Source: Carpediemonas membranifera (Eukaryota; Fornicata). Taken from it: DNA of 64,000 nucleotides. The stretch is taken from contig JAHDYR010000024.1 of the NCBI GenBank assembly GCA_019828565.1, forward strand, positions 62,001-126,000, written 5' to 3'. A program made the translations under genes and the position numbers. The notes beneath the pieces are model-generated. The model did no database searches, had not been told where the DNA came from, and saw nothing but the letters and a program-made list of their open reading frames with translations. Position 1 is the first letter of the stretch, and every line of letters begins with the position of its first letter. Below are positions 37,132-46,782 of this stretch, in pieces.

Positions 37132-38403
37132 TCACACGGACGCCACAGTGGTCAACCAACGGGCGTATGTACCGTGTGCGAGGGTGGTGCTGCCGCTCGT
37201 CTCACTGAGGCCGAGGAATGCCGTGGGCAGCCGACTGACGGCGAACTGGGCCAGGGCCAGGGAGTCCATCGCCAGCGACTCTAAGTCGGGCAGCGCGGGG
37301 AGACGGTCGGCCTGGCCCCTGGAGCTGAGTATGGCGACGACCATGGACCAGACCCGCGCCATGGTCTCGGGGCTGGTGCACTCGTCCCCGCGCAGAGTGT
37401 TGAGGAGCTGGCGGATCCCGGCCATGTCTGAGTCGAGCCCCAGCACCCAGCACCCGAAGCCAATGACGGTCTCCCTGACGATAGAGAATAGCTCGGGCGA
37501 CTGGAGGGCAGCGTCAAGCTTCTCGCGGTTGGACTGGGCGAGAGGGCCGCTGGATAGGGATGTGTGGGCGTTCGGGGTGCGGGTCATGCTGAACTTGACG
37601 ACATTGAGCACAGTCTCGGTTAGAGGGCGATATTGGGCGTCCAGCGGAGAGACTCGGGTTTCTCCACGGTCGTGTCCGTAAATGAGACGAGGGCGGGCAG
37701 GGCGTCGACTGAAAAGAAGACATTGAAATGGGGAATCCCCTCGGGGTAGACCTGGGCCATACCGATAAGCGTCGTGCCACGACACATAGGGTCAACCCGA
37801 GCCCGGTCAAAACTGCGCAGCGCTATTAAACGGCGCAGGCATGGAACCCGCCCGAAGCAAACGACAGTGGTACAGCAGTGTCGGGATGGGCTGGGTCAAA
37901 GGCGACGAACTGGGCGGCGCCAGTGTCCAGCATAGCAAAGGAGGAGACGGGCACGGCGTCCGTCTCGTCCGGCCGCCAGACACCGCTGCGAGCTTCCTTT
38001 CAAGTGATGTGGTAGAATCAGCGGACCGGCCCCTGGCCTGCATCAGCTACGGACAGATTAGCCGTCAGTCGCCGAACTAGTGAAGTGTTTGCTTCACGGG
38101 CGATGTCACGCATCGTCACGGTCAACCTGGACAGCGTATGGGCGATGTCGGCTGGGGCTATGGGGGTCTGGGGCTCGGGCAGCAGGGGCGGGACTCGGCG
38201 CCGGGGCTGGATCAGCTGGGCTGAGGCTGGGCCGGCGGGTACATGTTGTAGAAGCCGTGGTAGGTGGCGTGCTCAGAGAAGTAGCTGGCCACCTTGATCT
38301 GCTCATATATATATGGCAATTCGGACAGTTTGGACGAAAATGACCCCCCATGGGTATGACTCCAATGGGGGCTCCACACCGCGGGCTGCCCTCCCGCATA
38401 CAC
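37132..38403 (-). pseudogene. Broken host gene of unknown function
   Basis: Protein-like segments lie in order on the - strand but in changing frames. These are LPYIYEQIKVASYFSEHAT (about 38310-38250); a Pro/Ala linker; IAHTLSRLTVTMRDIAREAN (about 38130); VPVSSFAMLDTGAAQFVAF (about 37930); GMAQVYPEGIPHFNVFFSVD (about 37740); and ETVLNVVKFSMTRTPNAHTS, running to a stop at 37132. At least three frame changes are needed and no splice-like junctions are obvious. It reads as a degraded or error-rich copy of one gene. I do not recognise the family. Confidence 0.5.
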
Positions 38404-38947
38404 TCACCAACCGCCAGCTGCTGCTGGGTCGTCCAAGCGTATCATCTAGGCTCACTGTCCTAGGTCCATCTGATGTTGCGCGGCTGTCTCACACCGCCCG
38501 CGCGCTCCAAGCTTGAACCCGGGTTCCGCGCCGTCCAAGGTGGCGCGGATGTCTCGGTGTGCAGCAAGAGCCAGAGGCCAATGCATAGCCACGGGTCCGA
38601 AGACGCCGTGGCGCACAGCTTGGATTGTAACATCATAAGATGGTGGCGGACTTACCTTGTTGCCGCTCCAGGGTCCCGTCGGCGCACCTGATTGATGTTG
38701 TTTAGTTCGGCACCGTGAAATGACCGAAACAGTGAAGAAGGAGGAATATGAATGAGTATGAATGATATGCACAAGATGAAAGTGCGCTAAAGTCCATAGA
38801 AGACCATTCTTTTGAGAAACGGTGATGGTCATCGCCGGTTCGTATGTTGCAAGAAAAAAAAGTGACACGTTCGCAGACCTGTAAACCGTTACAGTATTGT
38901 TGCCTGGCCACAAAGTGTATGTGCGGCCATTGATGGCTCCGTTGTAG

Positions 38948-39318
38948 TCATATGTGAGATCTGAAGTCGAACGTCTCGCCCAGGCAGGCCAAGCCTATCT
39001 GGGGCTCAGCGTCCATGGTGAACCCGATGCAGTCGAGTTCGTTCAACACCACCGTCTTGCCCACACCGCCCAGCCCATGAGGAAGATCGTCTGCAGACAC
39101 ACGCTGCCCTGCTTGGTAGTGACGACGGAGCCATGCGGGCCTCTGAGAAGGATGCACGCTGTGTGACGCTCATGAAGAAGCCATATTTCTCTGCTGAGCT
39201 CCGCCGTTATCTGATTTGCCAGCGCTGCGAGAATGCAGAAGGCACAAAGGTCCTCGCTGGGGTGGCCGAGCTCGGTTTGTACGATAAACGCGCAGTCCCA
39301 GCCATCCTGCGAATCCAA
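38948..39318 (-). pseudogene. P-loop NTPase fragment, frameshifted
   Basis: The - strand segment at 39318-39080 (WDCAFIVQTELGHPSEDL, AALANQITAELS) passes by a frame change near 39080 to a segment with GLGGVGKTVVLNELD, a Walker A motif, and GLACLGETFDF, ending at 38948. GGVGKT with a following NELD is seen in STAND/AAA-type ATPases. The piece is too short and broken to classify. Confidence 0.4.
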
Positions 39319-39393
39319 CAGGACCTCCGTTGACTGTCGGTGGTCCGGGGCTGCGGATTCATCATAAGTCGGTCATGGACGCAAGTGATCATA

Positions 39394-39738
39394 TCATAAT
39401 GGTTCTGTCGAGAGCTCAGGAGCAGCACTGCCTTCTGTGAGCTCAACAAGCAGCTGCCAGTCTGCAGGAGAGTTCAGCTTCACTGCCTCTTCAGTGCTAG
39501 TAATTGCTTCGTCACGCCGGTTGGTAGCGATGCAGGCATGCGCAAGGATCTGGTATGCATTAAAATTGTTCTTGTCAAGAGATATTGCCTTTCTAAAGCA
39601 CGCAATGGCGTCAGTGAAACGCTTCTTGTTATAGAAGCCGACAGCGGCCCTGAACCACCCAAGAGAGGTATTCGGAACCATATAAAACTTCAATACAAGC
39701 CATTCCTCGACATTGGCAGGCTCAATCTCATGATCCAT
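39394..39738 (-). CDS. TPR-repeat protein, short or partial
   Basis: From the ATG at 39738 it is about 114 residues. At least two tetratricopeptide repeats are seen: WFRAAVGFYNKKRFTDAIAC with FRKAISLDKNN, then AYQILAHACIATNRRDEAI with TSTEEAVKLN. The frame is open upstream, but the residues there (SSFWNSWCWRSSSSKRV) do not look like protein because a different frame on the + strand carries a coiled-coil protein segment. It could be a complete small adaptor or the 3' end of a larger gene whose other part is lost. Confidence 0.55.
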   Translation of the reverse strand: MDHEIEPANVEEWLVLKFYMVPNTSLGWFRAAVGFYNKKRFTDAIACFRKAISLDKNNFNAYQILAHACIATNRRDEAITSTEEAVKLNSPADWQLLVELTEGSAAPELSTEPL

Positions 39739-39809
39739 CGTTTCTTCGTGATTTGGGGGCTTTGTATAATCTGCGTACACGTTCTCGACCACGCCTTCAA
39801 TCAAGCTCA

Positions 39810-40015
39810 ACTCGAAGCCGACCCGCTTGCTCGAGGAGGACCGCCAGCACCAGGAGTTCCAGAAAGAACTCAACAGGCTCAACGCGCAGCTCTCGGATAT
39901 GATTCCGGTGTGCGAGAAGAGGTATAGCCGCGTCATCAGCTACAAGGCACTCTCTGGGCCATTACGTCTGCTAAGAAAAAAAAGAAATTTATGGCTTGGC
40001 AACTGACCCCGAACT
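39810..40015 (+). pseudogene. Coiled-coil protein fragment
   Basis: The + strand frame reads TRLLEEDRQHQEFQKELNRL, then AQLSDMIPVCEKRYSRVISY and a stop near 40015. It has heptad-like spacing and plausible composition but no recognisable 5' part. It is probably the remains, or the last exon, of a gene. Confidence 0.35.
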
Positions 40016-40122
40016 GAGCTTGCTTCCCGTTAAATACTTGTTACATAAAACCGTATACTTGTTACATCACCTTCAGCCATGCTTTGTCTGTGCAGTATCG
40101 TGATATTTACGAAAAAAGTCAA

Positions 40123-42774
40123 CTAAAGTGGCAACAGGAATGGTCTGACGCCAGCCCTATACTCATCGCTGGTCATAAGGAAGGACTTAAGAACAGCGCA
40201 ATGCGGCTGAGATGTCACGACCTCCAGCAGTGTTCTGAGCATCGCGTTAATTTGACCATTAGCGGCAGCCGCCCGCTTGCAGATCATGTGTAGCCTGGCC
40301 CAGCCGGCACTACTGGCGAGGTATTTCGCGAGAGCGCTATTAGCAGCAATCCGGTAACCAGCTTCTTCGGGAGAAATGTTATCACCGACATCCAGGACCC
40401 GGGTGATAAAAGTGATGCCGTGAATGACAACTGCAGTCCCGTTGGCCTGAGAAACTTGAGAAATCACCCTGGATATGAGATCATCAGACACATCCAAGAC
40501 AGGGTCAGCGACAAAGGCATAACGCTCAATAATGGCATATAAAAGATCCCAGGCACAGCTGTTAGATGCTGTCGATATTGGGGAGCCAAGCAGCGATACG
40601 AGCGCTGAGAAAAAGCGAGGATCGCCACGAACTCGGGCAAACACACTGGGAGTCCGCAAGAAGCTGTCAAGTGCCTTCAAGAGTGGTGTGGAAACAAGAT
40701 CCGACACAGTAGCTCGCTGTAGCACAGATATTACCAAATCTGGAGAGATAATCACGTATCCCCCCCCGATGCTATCCTTGAACGTGTTGACTGGGGATTT
40801 CACAGACTGGGCAACAACTCTGGGAGTGCTCATAGGATCCGGCGCCTGCTTCAGTCGCTCGACGGACTGGACATGCGATAGCCCAGTCTGCCTCGCAGCA
40901 ACAGGCCCGGTTGGGGTGGCCAGCGGACTCGAGGCCACAGTAACGCCACTGCCGTTGATTGCACCGTTTGAGCTAGTCGGGGATTGCTTCAACCGGCGGA
41001 GGCTCGCTGATCGTGCCGGGCTAATATTGCGAGTTGATGACCGAACCAAACTGGGGCTCCGACTCCGGGTTGACTCCCTGAGTCGCGCAACTCTGTCGTA
41101 CGCGGCAGTGTCGAGCGGGCTGGCCTTGGGGGTTCGCTCCTGGGTCACGGCGATCGCCCTGATCATGTGGGCGGCAAGCAAAATGTGGGCAGCCGAAGCG
41201 ATGAACTCGGCGACCTTGAGAGCGAGCAGACCCCTGCGGATGCCCTGGCCAGTGGTGTCGACCAGCAGCTCCATGCCACGCTGGACAGCCCGGCCGACTG
41301 TCTCAAATATGGGATTGCCGCCGACAGCAGACTTCCAGCTGACTGTACGCAGCTCGGGCAGTTTCATGGTGAGGAGCTGGAGGAGGAGGAGCTGAGCAGG
41401 GGTTGGCGTCTCCTCCTTTGACTGGTAGAGCTCTTCAACAAACGAGTCGGGTCCCACAGCAGATATTAGATTTGATAGCGTATCTGCCGAAGATCCGATT
41501 ACCGCAGACACGATACACCTGCAGCAGGCATCAACCAGGTCGGGGTCGCCGCTCTCCTCGTCCGTAAGCAGGTGCAGGGTCCTGATTACCAAGTACGAGT
41601 TCTCCACGCCTAGGACACTATCAGGAGCATGGCATATCGCCTCGGCACTGGCGATGCAGGCCAGCATGACTGGGAAGTCACCAGGGGATGACGCCAGCGC
41701 AAGGAGCTCCATGATGCGCAGCTTAGTAGACATCGTCTCGGCAAGTCGAGTTGCCGCCTTTGTCGCAGCGGCCTCGGATATTGAGGAGTGGTACAGCGTC
41801 TTTTCGGCAATACTCAGGACGTGTGCAAAGTACTGAATCACGGCGGTCCGCATGATGCTTGGGTAATCTTCGAAGGAGTCGGCTTCCTGCTCGTCAATAA
41901 GAAGGAGCCTGGGACAATCAGCGGCCGGATGGGAAACAGAGAGTGGGATGTCAGTGCCGTCGCAGGTGCATAGAGAGACCACAGTAGGATGAAAGAACAG
42001 TATCGCGTGTATAACAGTCTGTAGCAGGGTTACGTTATCCTCCTGCACAGCCTGGTCGAGCCAAGCGGGCATGAGTTCGAGATGACAGAAGAGATGGGTG
42101 AGAAGCAGGGCTTCAGCCGGGCTAGGACCGGGATGGAACGCGGCAGTGAGATAGCTTGGGGCGGAGATCTTACTAGCGAGGTCGATAAAGATGGTGTTTC
42201 CCGAGTTTGTCGTCGAGCATAGCACAGTATACATCGTCAACAAATCAGACCCACCCGTCTTGACAACGGCCGCAACAGCGTCTGCAAATGACTTGGCCGA
42301 GTCAACCTCCGCTATCTTATGGGCGAGGGTTGTGACAGAGTCCACCGAGACTGGAATGATGACGGTTGGGAACATTGACGAAAAACGGGTTGGACGGTGA
42401 CAAAGGAGCATGAGGGACTCGCTACTGGTCAAATAGACCTCGATAGCTGTACTCCGATCTGGGCACGACCTCTGATGACAGGAGGGGCTTGATACCGTCC
42501 ACAGGAGCGGGGCGTCGTTGGTGTTGGGGACAGCGGTCCGCATATCATCGCCATCTACCTCGGGTTCTACGGTAGGTGGAGGAGGAAGAAGGGTTTCTGC
42601 AGATTTCAGGTGGCAGGAATCGTTCCAAGGAAGGACAGAAGGAATGAGAGGCTCTTCCTCCATGGTGGAGGGATATATAGGCGCATAGGAGCGCTCTTCG
42701 TTGAAGTTTTCTATGCTATGCTCTAGCAATTCTGTAACGAATGTTACAAACGGACCAGAGCTTTCACTGTCCAT
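40123..42774 (-). CDS. Hypothetical protein, helical repeat-like, with basic Ser-rich linker
   Basis: 883 residues from the ATG at 42774 (opening MDSESSGPFVTF). The frame is open 42 codons further, but that would run into the neighbouring La-motif gene, so 42774 is preferred and leaves a 122-bp spacer. The N-terminal 100 residues are acidic. The body is rich in amphipathic helices resembling HEAT/armadillo arrays (TKLRIMELLALASSPGDF, FPVMLACIASAEAI). A basic Ser/Arg/Pro region (about residues 590-680; STRSRSPSLVRSSTRNIS) separates it from a second helical block. No catalytic motif seen. Probably a host scaffold protein. Confidence 0.75.
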   Translation of the reverse strand: MDSESSGPFVTFVTELLEHSIENFNEERSYAPIYPSTMEEEPLIPSVLPWNDSCHLKSAETLLPPPPTVEPEVDGDDMRTAVPNTNDAPLLWTVSSPSCHQRSCPDRSTAIEVYLTSSESLMLLCHRPTRFSSMFPTVIIPVSVDSVTTLAHKIAEVDSAKSFADAVAAVVKTGGSDLLTMYTVLCSTTNSGNTIFIDLASKISAPSYLTAAFHPGPSPAEALLLTHLFCHLELMPAWLDQAVQEDNVTLLQTVIHAILFFHPTVVSLCTCDGTDIPLSVSHPAADCPRLLLIDEQEADSFEDYPSIMRTAVIQYFAHVLSIAEKTLYHSSISEAAATKAATRLAETMSTKLRIMELLALASSPGDFPVMLACIASAEAICHAPDSVLGVENSYLVIRTLHLLTDEESGDPDLVDACCRCIVSAVIGSSADTLSNLISAVGPDSFVEELYQSKEETPTPAQLLLLQLLTMKLPELRTVSWKSAVGGNPIFETVGRAVQRGMELLVDTTGQGIRRGLLALKVAEFIASAAHILLAAHMIRAIAVTQERTPKASPLDTAAYDRVARLRESTRSRSPSLVRSSTRNISPARSASLRRLKQSPTSSNGAINGSGVTVASSPLATPTGPVAARQTGLSHVQSVERLKQAPDPMSTPRVVAQSVKSPVNTFKDSIGGGYVIISPDLVISVLQRATVSDLVSTPLLKALDSFLRTPSVFARVRGDPRFFSALVSLLGSPISTASNSCAWDLLYAIIERYAFVADPVLDVSDDLISRVISQVSQANGTAVVIHGITFITRVLDVGDNISPEEAGYRIAANSALAKYLASSAGWARLHMICKRAAAANGQINAMLRTLLEVVTSQPHCAVLKSFLMTSDEYRAGVRPFLLPL

Positions 42775-42896
42775 TTTCTTGCGATGAGGTGCTAAAACTG
42801 CTGGCAGAATACCTCGATGTGGATCTGCCGCAAGCAGGAACTTGCACGCACGCAGACAGTTAACACATATATTTACAGCAATAGCATCCAATCCAC

Positions 42897-43844
42897 TCAC
42901 TCCTTCGTCTGGCTCTTGACGACATCAGCAAACGCCCTCATGTGCTGTTCCCGCCTCGGAGTTGGCGTGCCGGACCCAAGGGCTGGGAAAGAAAAGTCCT
43001 TCATGGTCTTCTTGGGCTCTTTGGACTCTTCCCGGTCCTTGTATTGTCTTGTGGGGCGGCGGGGCTCATGCTTAACGTCCCTCCGGTCGTGCCTTTCTCT
43101 GACGTCCCTCTGGCGACTTTGGCCATGTTCCTTCACATTCCTGGGCTTCCGGTCGTCGTGTTTGCGCTGGGCGCTGTGCTCGTTCCTGTGACCGCGGTAG
43201 ACCCATGCTGGTACTGCCCGTGTGGTATCGACGGGAGCGACCGTGAGGCCATCAGCTTTGGCCTGCTCAATGAACTTCTGCAGAGGAGATTCCGCCTTCT
43301 GAGAGCAAAGGACAGCCTGGTTACCGACAGTGATCTCAGAATGCTTTGCCACAAAAGAAGCGGGGTGAGCGTCAGAAGTGAACATCGCCTGCCACATGGT
43401 TGGGTTAAGCTTCTGAACGCCTGTGGGCTTGTGCTCAAAGTCGTCAAAGAGAGCGCGGAAGTCAGCCTCGGTTGTTGATGGAGGAAGCTGACGCATAAGA
43501 AGCATTTTCTTCTTGGGGATCTCAACACGGGGTCCGACAAGCATGAATTCTTCATCGATGAAGAGGTCGCATGCCTTCAGCGCCTTGACGAAAAGAGCGA
43601 GATCGTTCGTGATGGATTGGATGCGTCTGAAGCTAAAGATGATTTGAATGGGCAGCTGCATATTAGGAGTCATCTTGGACAGCATGAACATGTCCTTGGC
43701 TAAGTTTTCTCTCGAGAAGTAGAACTTGATCTGTGAAATAAGCATTTCCATGCACTCATCTTCAGAAATCGTCTGCTGCATGGAGAGTTCTAGGATGTCC
43801 TGCGAAGGGACGAATGCAGTTCTTGTTGTGGCGCCCGAATTCAT
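42897..43844 (-). CDS. La-motif (LARP-like) RNA-binding protein
   Basis: 315 residues. Residues ~30-105 form a La motif: QIKFYFSRENLAKDMFM, then LPIQIIFSFRRIQSIT and LVKALKACDLFI-like helices, then a winged-helix end. An RRM-like segment follows (KKMLLMRQLPPSTTEADF, ALFDDF), then a long basic, Arg/Asp/Lys-rich tail (HDDRKPRNVKEHGQSRQRD). La-motif proteins bind RNA 3' ends or mRNAs. The order La motif, RRM, basic tail fits genuine La or small LARPs, and I cannot choose between them. It is followed 122 bp downstream by a same-strand hypothetical gene. Confidence 0.85.
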   Translation of the reverse strand: MNSGATTRTAFVPSQDILELSMQQTISEDECMEMLISQIKFYFSRENLAKDMFMLSKMTPNMQLPIQIIFSFRRIQSITNDLALFVKALKACDLFIDEEFMLVGPRVEIPKKKMLLMRQLPPSTTEADFRALFDDFEHKPTGVQKLNPTMWQAMFTSDAHPASFVAKHSEITVGNQAVLCSQKAESPLQKFIEQAKADGLTVAPVDTTRAVPAWVYRGHRNEHSAQRKHDDRKPRNVKEHGQSRQRDVRERHDRRDVKHEPRRPTRQYKDREESKEPKKTMKDFSFPALGSGTPTPRREQHMRAFADVVKSQTKE

Positions 43845-43947
43845 CTTTTAACCTCGAGAAGGCGACGTTCTGCCTAAAACTCCGCTAAACTTTTCTCCAG
43901 TGAGAACTCAAGTCAATGGTGAGTCAGAGGATGCTAAATTCTAGCGT

Positions 43948-46296
43948 TTACATGGATACATCGCCATCATCTGCTTCATGTCCCCTTTCTTCCATCTCGC
44001 GCTCGTGCTCCCGCCAGGCCACAATCGCGGGGTTCTTCAAGCCCCGAGTAATATTCCACTCAGGCTCCCACGTGTTCTGAGACGACGCATAGCCGACCCA
44101 CTTGATGAAGAACTCCTGGAAGTCCGGCTCATCGGGGTAGAGCCGAGTGTAGTTCTTGGTGCCCTCGGCAATGCGCTTGGCGTTCGACGATGTGCTCTGA
44201 ATCGGCCGGCGGTCAACAATCTTCTCGATCTCGTAGTAGTCGTCCAGAGTCTCCCCCTCGACTGCGGGGCGAGCCTTCCGCTTGTTCTTCGCCTTCGTCT
44301 TGGGCTTAGGGGGCGCTTTAGTCGTCCCGATCTGCCGGGCTGCAGTCTGCCGCCGCATATCCGTCTTCGTCGACACGGCGGACCTGATGCCGAGCCACCA
44401 CCCCGTCTCCGTGACATCCTTGGGGACCTGGCGTGTGACCGTCCTATTGGTCTCAGGATCAATGACGGACTCCTCCCTAAACTGCGTCCGGCCCTGCTGA
44501 GCGGCCTGAACCTCGTGAGTGACGTCGTTTGTGACAGTAGGCCACATAGAGTGCTTCTGGATCATGGGGATCTCCCTCTGTGGCGGGGGTGTCTCAGCGT
44601 AGTGGGTGAGCCAGGGAAGGTTCAGGGCTGAGTACATGCCCTGGTCCAAGCACCTGGTCAGACCCTGGTTGATCAAGGGGAGCATCTTCTGGGCTTGGAC
44701 ACTGTTGAAGAGGACGATCTTCATGGAGACCTTCGAGTTGATCATGGCCCGGAGGATTGGATGTTCCGGGGCCATGTTACACGGCCCAGTGCCAGGCTCA
44801 GCCGCCTCAGTTGCCACGACGAGAAGCTGGATTGTCTTATCAGGCTTGTTCCAGCCAAGGAGCTCGTCGAGTGATGTCACCTCGCAATTCACTAGAGTAT
44901 CATCGACCTGCCGCTCCATGAGAAGTGTGATGATCGAGTTGGCACCACACTTTAGCCACGTCCTGACCTCGGCGCGGAGCTCCTCGATGGCCTGGAAATG
45001 ACTGAGGGAAATCTCCTTGGTGTCATCATCAAGGGTGCGGAGGGTGACGCTGGAGATCGGAACAAACACAAGATTCAGCATCGGATCGAGAGATCTCATT
45101 GAGCTATCCATCCCGAGATGCGGAACGATATCTCCGAGAGTTTGGATACGGGGTGGCGGGAAGATCCCGGCCGGCGACACCTGGGAGTGGACCGGTCTCA
45201 GCACGATGATGCTCCCCTCGGGCAAACCCTCTGAGGTGAAAGGCTTCCATGTGTTGTTGCGGGGGCTCTCGTTGACGTCTATCTCCACATCACCGCAGGT
45301 TGCCACGCAGGATATGTCAAGAACGGGGGTGACGTCGAGCTCGATGGCAGGGGCTTCCAGGTCCACTTGCTCGGGGTCAGAGGAAGTGATCGGATTCGCC
45401 AGAAACTCTGTCAGATTGACTAGATTACGGCGAATTTTCGCTGCCGGGGTGGTGATACCAAATATATTCTGCTGAGGCGAGCCTGTGCTAATCTGTTCGT
45501 TCTCATGATAAAGGTGGTAGTCAAACAGCCGACCGGGCTCAGAGTGGAACTTCAGGAAGCCCGCCTCGCTCTGAGAGAGCAGGGTCCCGATCGTGCGGGC
45601 GCCGTCTTTCATGCCCATGTCCACCAGGGGCGCTCGGATGGGCGCGGGTGGCGTGAGAAGAAAGCCGGAAGACCGTCTGAAAGCCTTGTTGACACTGATC
45701 GACAGATGAAGGTCGGGTCGGTAAGAACCTACGGTAAGCGGGCCCGTCTCACCATCCTTTCCGATCTCAATGGCCTTGGTCTCCTGATTAACAGAGATAC
45801 GTGGCAGGGAATCACCAAACATCATCGTGGAGGCCACGCCGCGCATCAGAACGCTGATTGAGTCAGCGATAGGCTTGTCATGGGGAATGGGGATGGGATG
45901 GTCAGGGTATGACGTGAGGGGCTTGAGATCCTTGATGGGGCCGCTCTTGCTCACAGGGAATTTCTGCACAACCAGACGAAGGAAAGGGGTGCACCGGAAG
46001 GGAATATACTCATCGATCTCATGCCCAGGCTTCTCAAGATACACCGCATAGTACTTAGGAATCTCCGATGGGGCGTTACAGCGGGAGAATGCCTCAGGGT
46101 GCCTTTGATACGCCTGATAGAAGACCTCTTCCAGCGTCATGGAGGGAGATAGATCTCTACTGCGATATACAGTCTCCGATGGACTCTTTAAGGCCAGCTT
46201 TATGCTGTTAATGGCCCCAGACATCCCCGTCGGCAAACGGTACAGGTGCAGTTTATGTCGGATGCGGTGTTTAGAGGGTTTATGTGGAGGATTCAT
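43948..46296 (-). CDS. Large protein with C-terminal chromodomain
   Basis: About 782 residues from the ATG at 46296; ATGs at 46371 and 46224 are alternatives. The first 600 residues are of no family I recognise (FYQAYQRHPEAFS, FRCTPFLRLVVQKFPV, LPEGSIIVLRPVHSQV). A basic stretch (PPKPKTKAKNKRKARP) precedes a C-terminal chromodomain: YYEIEKIVDRRP, then an insertion of about 30 residues, then FFIKWVGYASSQNTWEPEWN. The aromatic positions needed to bind methyl-lysine appear present. It is not a retroelement: there is no RT or integrase. Likely a nuclear chromatin-associated protein. A 30-bp repeat flanking the Fanzor locus lies about 105 bp upstream of its start. Confidence 0.8.
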   Translation of the reverse strand: MNPPHKPSKHRIRHKLHLYRLPTGMSGAINSIKLALKSPSETVYRSRDLSPSMTLEEVFYQAYQRHPEAFSRCNAPSEIPKYYAVYLEKPGHEIDEYIPFRCTPFLRLVVQKFPVSKSGPIKDLKPLTSYPDHPIPIPHDKPIADSISVLMRGVASTMMFGDSLPRISVNQETKAIEIGKDGETGPLTVGSYRPDLHLSISVNKAFRRSSGFLLTPPAPIRAPLVDMGMKDGARTIGTLLSQSEAGFLKFHSEPGRLFDYHLYHENEQISTGSPQQNIFGITTPAAKIRRNLVNLTEFLANPITSSDPEQVDLEAPAIELDVTPVLDISCVATCGDVEIDVNESPRNNTWKPFTSEGLPEGSIIVLRPVHSQVSPAGIFPPPRIQTLGDIVPHLGMDSSMRSLDPMLNLVFVPISSVTLRTLDDDTKEISLSHFQAIEELRAEVRTWLKCGANSIITLLMERQVDDTLVNCEVTSLDELLGWNKPDKTIQLLVVATEAAEPGTGPCNMAPEHPILRAMINSKVSMKIVLFNSVQAQKMLPLINQGLTRCLDQGMYSALNLPWLTHYAETPPPQREIPMIQKHSMWPTVTNDVTHEVQAAQQGRTQFREESVIDPETNRTVTRQVPKDVTETGWWLGIRSAVSTKTDMRRQTAARQIGTTKAPPKPKTKAKNKRKARPAVEGETLDDYYEIEKIVDRRPIQSTSSNAKRIAEGTKNYTRLYPDEPDFQEFFIKWVGYASSQNTWEPEWNITRGLKNPAIVAWREHEREMEERGHEADDGDVSM

Positions 46297-46401
46297 GTAA
46301 AGGTGACTTAGGCTGTCGACCCCCCTGGGATGAACTCCAGAGGACTGAACAGGTTCAGTCTGACGGCCCACCTGTCGTACACCAGAAGGGTAGCAGCTTT
46401 A

Positions 46402-46431
46402 GACTCAACAATTCTAATCCTGCGCAGCACA
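46402..46431 (+). repeat. 30-bp direct repeat, left copy, flanking the Fanzor locus
   Basis: The 30 bases starting GACTCAACAATTC and ending GCAGCACA are identical to 48789-48818 in the same orientation, 2,387 bp apart. Both are preceded by TTT and one variable base. Confidence 0.9.
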
Positions 46432-46782
46432 CTACCTCCACTCACCCACTTCAGCCCTCGTCTGTACCATCGGGCTTTCGTGCTTTCAGTCGTCGGTCTG
46501 CACGAAAAGATGCGTCGTCCATCGTCTGTGTCGAACGCTGCTGCCTTCTTTCGCGTCTGTGCTCGTCTGTTACGCGCTCATCTGTCGTCCATTGCCGGCG
46601 TCTGAAGCTCATGTCGTCGTCATCTTCGTCTGTTGTGAGAGACACTAGTGGTGGAAAGCGGTTGTAGCTAGTAGTAAAGACGCTTTGTGTTGTATGATGC
46701 TGGTTTCTTGTGTTTTGAGGGATGCTGCTAGCTGATGAACCCTGAAAAGAAAGGATCGATGCAGGCAGCTCAATAGACTCCA
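46432..46782. other. Region upstream of Fanzor
   Basis: No secure gene. A - strand frame of 110 codons (46451-46783; DDEDDDDMSFRRRQWTTDER) starts back-to-back with the Fanzor ATG. It is polar and repetitive and may be chance. The region presumably holds the Fanzor promoter. Confidence 0.35.

Noticed and set aside
40532-41395. Long + strand frame opposite the 883-residue protein
   Set aside because: Shadow of the - strand gene: it lies wholly inside that gene and has no domain of its own.
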